Below are positions 5,461-8,902 of a DNA stretch of 8,902 bases, piece after piece. Both the position numbers and the translations under genes were made by a program. A model generated the notes under the pieces. That model was not told the DNA's origin, did not search any database, and worked only from the letters and a program-made list of their open reading frames with translations. Source of the DNA: Rhodobiaceae bacterium (lineage in GTDB: Bacteria > Pseudomonadota > Alphaproteobacteria > Parvibaculales > Parvibaculaceae); assembly GCA_002746275.1 (NCBI GenBank), contig NVWR01000002.1, positions 109,225 to 118,126 of the forward strand. Direction: 5' to 3'. Every line of letters begins with the position of its first letter. Position 1 is the stretch's first letter.

Positions 5461-6666
5461 ATGTCTTTTGATGCACCCACCCGCCGTCCAGTTCCCCACA
5501 GGCTCGCCATCATCATCACCATCGTGTCGGCCAACATGCTGGCGCTGGCGGCGACAGACCTTTATCTGCCGTCGGTGCCTTACCTGCCGGAAATTCTGGG
5601 CACCAGCATTGAAGGTGTGCAGTTCACCCTTGTCGCCTTCAGCATCGGGTTTGCGCTGTCGCAAATTCTGTTTGGCGCGGCGGGTGATTTGTGGAACCGA
5701 CGCTGGGTGCTGGTGGGATCGCTGGCGGTGTTTGTGCCGGCGTCCGCATGGTGTGCGCTCTCGGGCAGTGCGGAAGGTCTGATCGCCGCGCGGGTGTTGC
5801 AGGGCTTTGCGGCCAGTGCGTCTGCCACGCTCACCGTCCCCATGATCAAGCCGCTCTTTGATGAGGCGCGCGCCGTGCACGCGATCTCCGTTATTGGCGG
5901 CGTCGATGCGATCATCCCTGCCCTCGCACCCATTTTGGGGGCCTGGATTTTTTTCCAGTTTGGCTGGGCGGCGAATTTCTGGGTCATTGTGATTATCGGC
6001 GTGCCTATTCTTGGCGCCGCGATCTGGTATGTGCCGAACGACCGACCCGAAAGTCCCCACACGTCCATATGGCCCGTCCTGATGGGCTACTTCATCCTGC
6101 TGCGTCACAAAGCGTTTATGGGGTATGCCGTCAGCCACGGCTTTTCCCTTGGCGGGCTGCTGGCAGTGGTGTTCTCCACGCCCACACTGATTGTGGAACA
6201 TATGGGCGGCGGCCCCGCGCAATATGTCTACGTTCAGGTGATCTGGGTGGCCATTTTCCTGATCGCGGCCAGCATGACGGGTCGGCTGATGGCGCGGTTC
6301 ACGGCGGACGGGCTGATCTGGCTGGGAAATTTCATCCAGATCGCCAGTGCGGTGGCACTGCTCATCTACGCGCTCGTGGCTGACAATCCTCACTGGCTGG
6401 GTCTGGCGCTCTGCGGCCTGCCCTATTGCATCGGCTTGGGCTTGCGCGGCGGGGCGGGCTTTTCCCGTGCCATTGATGCGGTACCGAACTATGGCGCGCG
6501 GGCATCGTCCCTCATCATCTTCTTTTCCATGGCACTGACAGCGGTGGGAACAGGGGCGATTGCGCCTTTCCTGGAAGAGGGACTGTTGGGGGCGGGCATC
6601 ATCATGCTGGTGATGAGTATCGCAGCGCTTGGCGTGCTGACGCTCATTCGCGGTCGCGGGGAGTGA
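5461..6666 (+). CDS. Bcr/CflA-subfamily MFS drug exporter
   Basis: This 401-residue membrane protein has about 12 hydrophobic segments, the usual form of a DHA1 proton-drug antiporter. TM1 contains ATDLYLPSVPYLP (31-43), the D-x-Y-L-P signature of Bcr/CflA. MFS motif A follows TM2 as GAAGDLWNRR (72-81), motif B is RVLQGFAAS (111-119) with its charged Arg in TM4, and ALAPILGAWI (154-163) in TM5 is the antiporter motif C region. It should export a hydrophobic or amphipathic drug, metabolite or sulfur compound across the inner membrane in exchange for protons; the substrate is not predictable. ATG 5461 is chosen because upstream in-frame starts would run translation through the terminator hairpin; the ribosome-binding site (GAGA, 5448-5451) is weak. 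Expression is probably controlled by read-through of the terminator at 5410-5434. Confidence 0.9.
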   Translation: MSFDAPTRRPVPHRLAIIITIVSANMLALAATDLYLPSVPYLPEILGTSIEGVQFTLVAFSIGFALSQILFGAAGDLWNRRWVLVGSLAVFVPASAWCALSGSAEGLIAARVLQGFAASASATLTVPMIKPLFDEARAVHAISVIGGVDAIIPALAPILGAWIFFQFGWAANFWVIVIIGVPILGAAIWYVPNDRPESPHTSIWPVLMGYFILLRHKAFMGYAVSHGFSLGGLLAVVFSTPTLIVEHMGGGPAQYVYVQVIWVAIFLIAASMTGRLMARFTADGLIWLGNFIQIASAVALLIYALVADNPHWLGLALCGLPYCIGLGLRGGAGFSRAIDAVPNYGARASSLIIFFSMALTAVGTGAIAPFLEEGLLGAGIIMLVMSIAALGVLTLIRGRGE

Positions 6667-6686
6667 GATAATACCAATGGGGCTAC

Positions 6687-6697
6687 TTCACGGTGAA
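6687..6697. repeat. Short palindrome upstream of the nucleotidyltransferase-HEPN gene
   Basis: TTCAC-G-GTGAA is a perfect 5-bp inverted repeat about a central base, 26 bp before the ATG at 6724 in the 57-bp gap after the exporter gene. It could be a small operator. Its shortness means chance is not excluded. Confidence 0.25.
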
Positions 6698-6723
6698 ACG
6701 GCAATCGTGTTAAAAGGGTCCCC

Positions 6724-7572
6724 ATGAAAACCGCCCTTGATCATCTTTCCCCGCGCAAACGCCAGGAATTGGAGCGCATCACCGCGATCCTGTTTGAAGA
6801 ACTGGAAGACGCGCTGAAGCTCTCCACGTCGGCGGAGAAGAAACGCGGGCGTATTCTCAAAGTCATTCTGTTCGGCTCTTATGCGCGCGGCGATTATGTG
6901 GAGGACCGCAGTAGCGGCTATTTCTCCGACATTGATCTGCTTGTCATCGTGAACCAGAGACGGCTCACAGATATGGCTGACCTTTGGTACAAGGCGGAAG
7001 ATCGCTTTCTCACCGATCCGCGCGTGAAAACCGAGGTCAACCTGATCATCCACACGATGGATGAGATGAACGACAATCTTGCCAAGGGGCAGTATTTTTT
7101 CTCAGACATTGTGAAGGACGGCATCGCACTTCATGAGGCGAAGGGTCACAGCTTTGCCAAGCCCACCACGCTGGATGAAGCAGAGGCGAAAGCACTTGGT
7201 GAGAAGTATTGGGACCGCAAAATCGAAAGTTATCAACAGCTCCTCGATACTGCGGACACCCAAATTGACAAAAGCTATGATAATTTGGCCGCTTTCTCTC
7301 TCCATCAAGCTGCCGAACAATTCTACATCGGCTTGTTGCTGAAGAAGACGCTCTACTCACCACCGACCCATAACATCAAGTTCCTGCGTTCTCTGGCAGA
7401 AGACCTGGACCCGTCATTGCGCAACGCCTGGCCCCGCGACACCAAAGCCGCCCGCGCCAGCTTCGAACTCCTCAAACGCGCCTATGTCGACGCCCGCTAT
7501 TCGGAGCATTTCGAAATCACGAAAGAACAGTTGGGGTGGCTCCGGGAATGTGTGGGGAAATTAGGCAACTAG
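6724..7572 (+). CDS. Fused nucleotidyltransferase (MNT) - HEPN domain protein
   Basis: The 282-residue protein joins two domains that are often separate genes in MNT/HEPN toxin-antitoxin loci. Residues about 45-125 are a Pol-beta-type nucleotidyltransferase: the GSYARG motif at 51-56, metal-binding Asp69 and Asp71 (FSDIDLLVIV, 67-76) and a likely third acid, Glu104, in VKTEVNLII. Residues about 155-275 are a helical HEPN domain with NLAAFSLHQAAEQFYIGLLL (187-206) and the C-terminal YVDARYSEHF (254-263). The R-x(4-6)-H ribonuclease motif of toxic HEPN proteins is not clear; only Arg258-x3-His262 is present, so RNase activity is doubtful. Stand-alone MNT proteins AMPylate their HEPN partners; in a fusion this would be in cis, or the protein may be a regulator. 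AAAAGGG lies 5 nt before the ATG. The stop codon overlaps the stop of the convergent reverse transcriptase (CTAG). Confidence 0.85.
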   Translation: MKTALDHLSPRKRQELERITAILFEELEDALKLSTSAEKKRGRILKVILFGSYARGDYVEDRSSGYFSDIDLLVIVNQRRLTDMADLWYKAEDRFLTDPRVKTEVNLIIHTMDEMNDNLAKGQYFFSDIVKDGIALHEAKGHSFAKPTTLDEAEAKALGEKYWDRKIESYQQLLDTADTQIDKSYDNLAAFSLHQAAEQFYIGLLLKKTLYSPPTHNIKFLRSLAEDLDPSLRNAWPRDTKAARASFELLKRAYVDARYSEHFEITKEQLGWLRECVGKLGN

Positions 7573-8480
7573 ACGGGAAGAGTTTCAATCCGGCTTTTCG
7601 CCCTTCCAAACAGCCCCGGGGAAAAATCGGGTTCAATTTGACGCGCTGAATTCAATAATCCATACAATCGCCTGATTTCTTTTTCAGTCATATCTGAAAT
7701 ATCTCGCTGCTGGATCATAATACTAATTTTTCGGCGGAGCTTATTTGGCACGATTGCCTGCCCCACCGTGTTAAGAGCGCAGCCCGTGATAAGCCTGGTC
7801 TCACCCTCAAGATAGTAGTGAGTTTTATCTTTCTTCAGCTTCAGCTCGTAGTCACCGGCGATAGAAGAAAGTTTGTCCCTAAATTCCGACTTCAGCGGCT
7901 GGTTTCCTGAAACAGCTACATCATCTACATATAAGCTCATGACTGCGCCACGTGACTCTGCCAAGCTATGCATCCTGCTAAAGACATCAGCGTACGCCCA
8001 ATAGGCTAACAGAGGGCTAGTAGGGGCACCGGTCGGTAAATGCCCGTCAAGCGTCACTAGGTCAGTCAACAACCAGGCCAGATCACCAGGCATTCCAAAT
8101 GTGTAGTGGAAACACCTAAAAACATACTCGCGTTTGGTGCTCCGGAAAAATTTGTCGATGTCGAATTTTGCTGTGCAGTTGAAACCTAAATGAAATTTCG
8201 CGTTGTCGACGTAGCTTATGCCTTTACGCGACGACTTGACGTATTCAGGCACCTGAATTCTGCTCAACAGCCTATTCAAACGCTTTTGTAGTTTTTTTAG
8301 ATCGGGGTTTGGATCTTCAATATCTCTAAATTTCTCACCCTTCCGGATTTTGAAAAAGGAGTACGTGGGATTTCTTGACATCGCGAGTAAATCCGAACGA
8401 CCGACGTTCAACAGGTCGGCCAATTTGGCTTTACTGGGAATCCCAAAGAGCGGGCTTTTTTCCAGACTATAGTTTTTCAC
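7569..8480 (-). CDS. Retron-type reverse transcriptase
   Basis: About 303 residues, the compact size of retron RTs, with no maturase or endonuclease domain. Numbered from a GTG start at 8480: NAKFH (93-97) is the retron NAxxH motif; KFDID (105-109) supplies the first catalytic Asp107; LPTGAPTSP (148-156) is RT motif 4; YVDD (184-187) is the catalytic box; LKKDKTHYY is motif 6; and ITGCALN (231-237), with the ITG in the place of retron VTG, leads to the basic PNKLRRKI segment that reads the msr RNA. It should copy its own msd RNA into a branched msDNA. The GTG is preferred because AAGGA lies 7 nt upstream; an in-frame TTG at 8495 lacks a site. It overlaps the end of the HTH gene by 14 bp, so the two are one operon. 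GC is much lower than in the genes to its left. The conserved Asp residues are intact, so it is probably active. Confidence 0.88.
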   Translation of the reverse strand: MKNYSLEKSPLFGIPSKAKLADLLNVGRSDLLAMSRNPTYSFFKIRKGEKFRDIEDPNPDLKKLQKRLNRLLSRIQVPEYVKSSRKGISYVDNAKFHLGFNCTAKFDIDKFFRSTKREYVFRCFHYTFGMPGDLAWLLTDLVTLDGHLPTGAPTSPLLAYWAYADVFSRMHSLAESRGAVMSLYVDDVAVSGNQPLKSEFRDKLSSIAGDYELKLKKDKTHYYLEGETRLITGCALNTVGQAIVPNKLRRKISIMIQQRDISDMTEKEIRRLYGLLNSARQIEPDFSPGLFGRAKSRIETLPV

Positions 8481-8766
8481 CTTGAAGTCCTTCAAATGCG
8501 CGTAAGAAAGTCAAAATACTCTTTCGAATTCCAGTCTTAATAGCTCCGCGTCCCTTCTGTTTATCAAGCTCCTCGGAGAAAAACATAATAACCGATGACG
8601 TTGTATCAAAGACTGAGGCGTACTTGCCAATCAAATCAATCGAGGGCTTCTTCTTTTGACGCTCAATTTCAGACAAGTGACTTGTCGAAATACCCAGCTC
8701 TTTCGCTAGCGCTATGGCGCTCATATCATGAAAAACCCGAATTAGTCGCAGTGCTTCACCAATCAT
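8467..8766 (-). CDS. XRE/Cro-C1-type HTH protein of the retron-like operon
   Basis: A 99-residue protein with an N-terminal XRE helix-turn-helix: ALRLIRVFHDMSAIALAKEL (5-24), then GISTSHLSEIERQKKKPSID (25-44), the canonical 's...is.iErgk..Ps...l.k.a' pattern. Residues about 61-99 form a short charged tail (EELDKQKGRG and a basic helix). ATG 8766 is chosen because GAG lies about 6 nt before it; an in-frame TTG at 8787 would add seven residues but has no site. A small XRE protein encoded just before and overlapping a retron RT matches the HTH-containing retron class (type VI of the Mestre classification, as I recall it). There it is the accessory protein, either repressor, effector or both; its role here is inferred. 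Low GC and A-rich codons are shared with the RT. Confidence 0.85.
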   Translation of the reverse strand: MIGEALRLIRVFHDMSAIALAKELGISTSHLSEIERQKKKPSIDLIGKYASVFDTTSSVIMFFSEELDKQKGRGAIKTGIRKSILTFLRAFEGLQGEKL

Positions 8767-8902
8767 CCGATGCTCACAATCAAACAAAAAAGAGAAAGTT
8801 GGGGCTAGTTACCTGCGGTCAGCAATCGAACAAGAAGCAACACTGCACGAATTATCAGCCATGCGACCTGCTTATATCGACGCTTTGGTTCGGCAACAAA
8901 AA
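8767..8902 (-). other. Upstream region of the HTH-RT operon; expected place of the msr/msd RNA, not resolved
   Basis: Retron RNAs usually lie just 5' of the operon. Here the minus strand shows GGTCGCA (8868-8862), which can pair with TGC-T-GACC (8824-8817) with one bulged T. There is also a weak 6-bp pairing of GTTGCC (8897-8892) with GGTAAC (8813-8808), which includes one G-U. Neither gives the long msd hairpin or convincing a1/a2 repeats, and the window stops at 8902. No coding sequence is seen. The RNA is probably cut off by the right edge. Confidence 0.3.
8871..8899 (-). promoter_or_regulatory. Candidate promoter of the HTH-RT operon
   Basis: On the minus strand TTGTTG (8899-8894) and TATAAG (8876-8871) are 17 bp apart; the -10 matches five of six consensus bases, the -35 only three. 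A start near 8864 would give a leader of about 98 nt before the HTH ATG at 8766. That is short for a whole msr-msd RNA, so if the promoter is real the retron RNA may lie further upstream or elsewhere. Confidence 0.35.

Noticed and set aside
5398..6393. 331-codon open frame on the minus strand opposite the MFS gene
   Set aside because: The product is rich in His, Arg, Gln and Gly with no domain pattern, as expected from the antisense of a GC-rich membrane-protein gene; the plus strand has a clear Bcr/CflA protein.
6724..8766. MNT-HEPN protein as an integral effector of the retron-like operon
   Set aside because: It is on the opposite strand, has its own ribosome-binding site and higher GC; adjacency alone is too weak, so it is only raised as a question in the findings.
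8808..8897. Six-base GTTGCC/GGTAAC pairing as msr-msd a1/a2 repeats
   Set aside because: Too short, with a G-U pair, and it does not enclose a long msd-like hairpin; expected by chance in about 90 nt.

Overview
The window looks like chromosomal DNA of an alphaproteobacterium, possibly of the Hyphomicrobiales/Parvibaculum kind. This is inferred from the moderately high GC, the compact mix of LysR, TauD, LOG, hotdog and Bcr/CflA genes, and the style of the proteins. The sequence alone does not fix the genus. Most of it is ordinary metabolic or regulatory sequence. The last 1.3 kb is clearly lower in GC and carries a retron-like reverse-transcriptase module that was probably acquired by transfer.

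Layout. At the left edge (1-664) an ArsR-family repressor that runs off the window is divergent from a single-domain rhodanese; the pair resembles BigR/SqrR-type sulfide/persulfide sensing units. Next (689-2553) a TauD/TfdA-type Fe(II)/2-oxoglutarate dioxygenase is divergent from a NahR-like LysR regulator, with a perfect 14-bp palindrome between them. A LOG-family (PGGxGT) protein on the minus strand (2571-3455) is divergent from a glycosyltransferase gene (3590-4840). That gene overlaps a hotdog thioesterase (4837-5250) by ATGA, which indicates a two-gene operon. A 9-bp hairpin sits on the glycosyltransferase ribosome-binding site.

From 5247 to 5461 there is a compact leader: a good sigma70-like promoter, a 28-codon ORF with an ideal ribosome-binding site and nested hairpins inside it, then a textbook intrinsic terminator. 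The terminator ends only about 26 bp before the start codon of a Bcr/CflA-type MFS exporter (5461-6666). There is almost no room for a promoter after the terminator, so transcription of the exporter probably has to read through it. This is the layout of a leader-peptide attenuator. A fused nucleotidyltransferase-HEPN protein follows on the same strand (6724-7572).

At the right edge, on the minus strand, an XRE-type HTH protein (99 aa) overlaps a reverse transcriptase of about 303 aa that carries retron hallmarks (NAxxH, YVDD, ITG in place of VTG). Together they look like an HTH-type retron whose msr/msd RNA should lie upstream of the HTH gene, at or beyond the right edge. The RT gene ends tail to tail with the nucleotidyltransferase-HEPN gene, and the two stop codons share the 4 bp CTAG.

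No tRNA, rRNA, CRISPR array or insertion sequence was seen.
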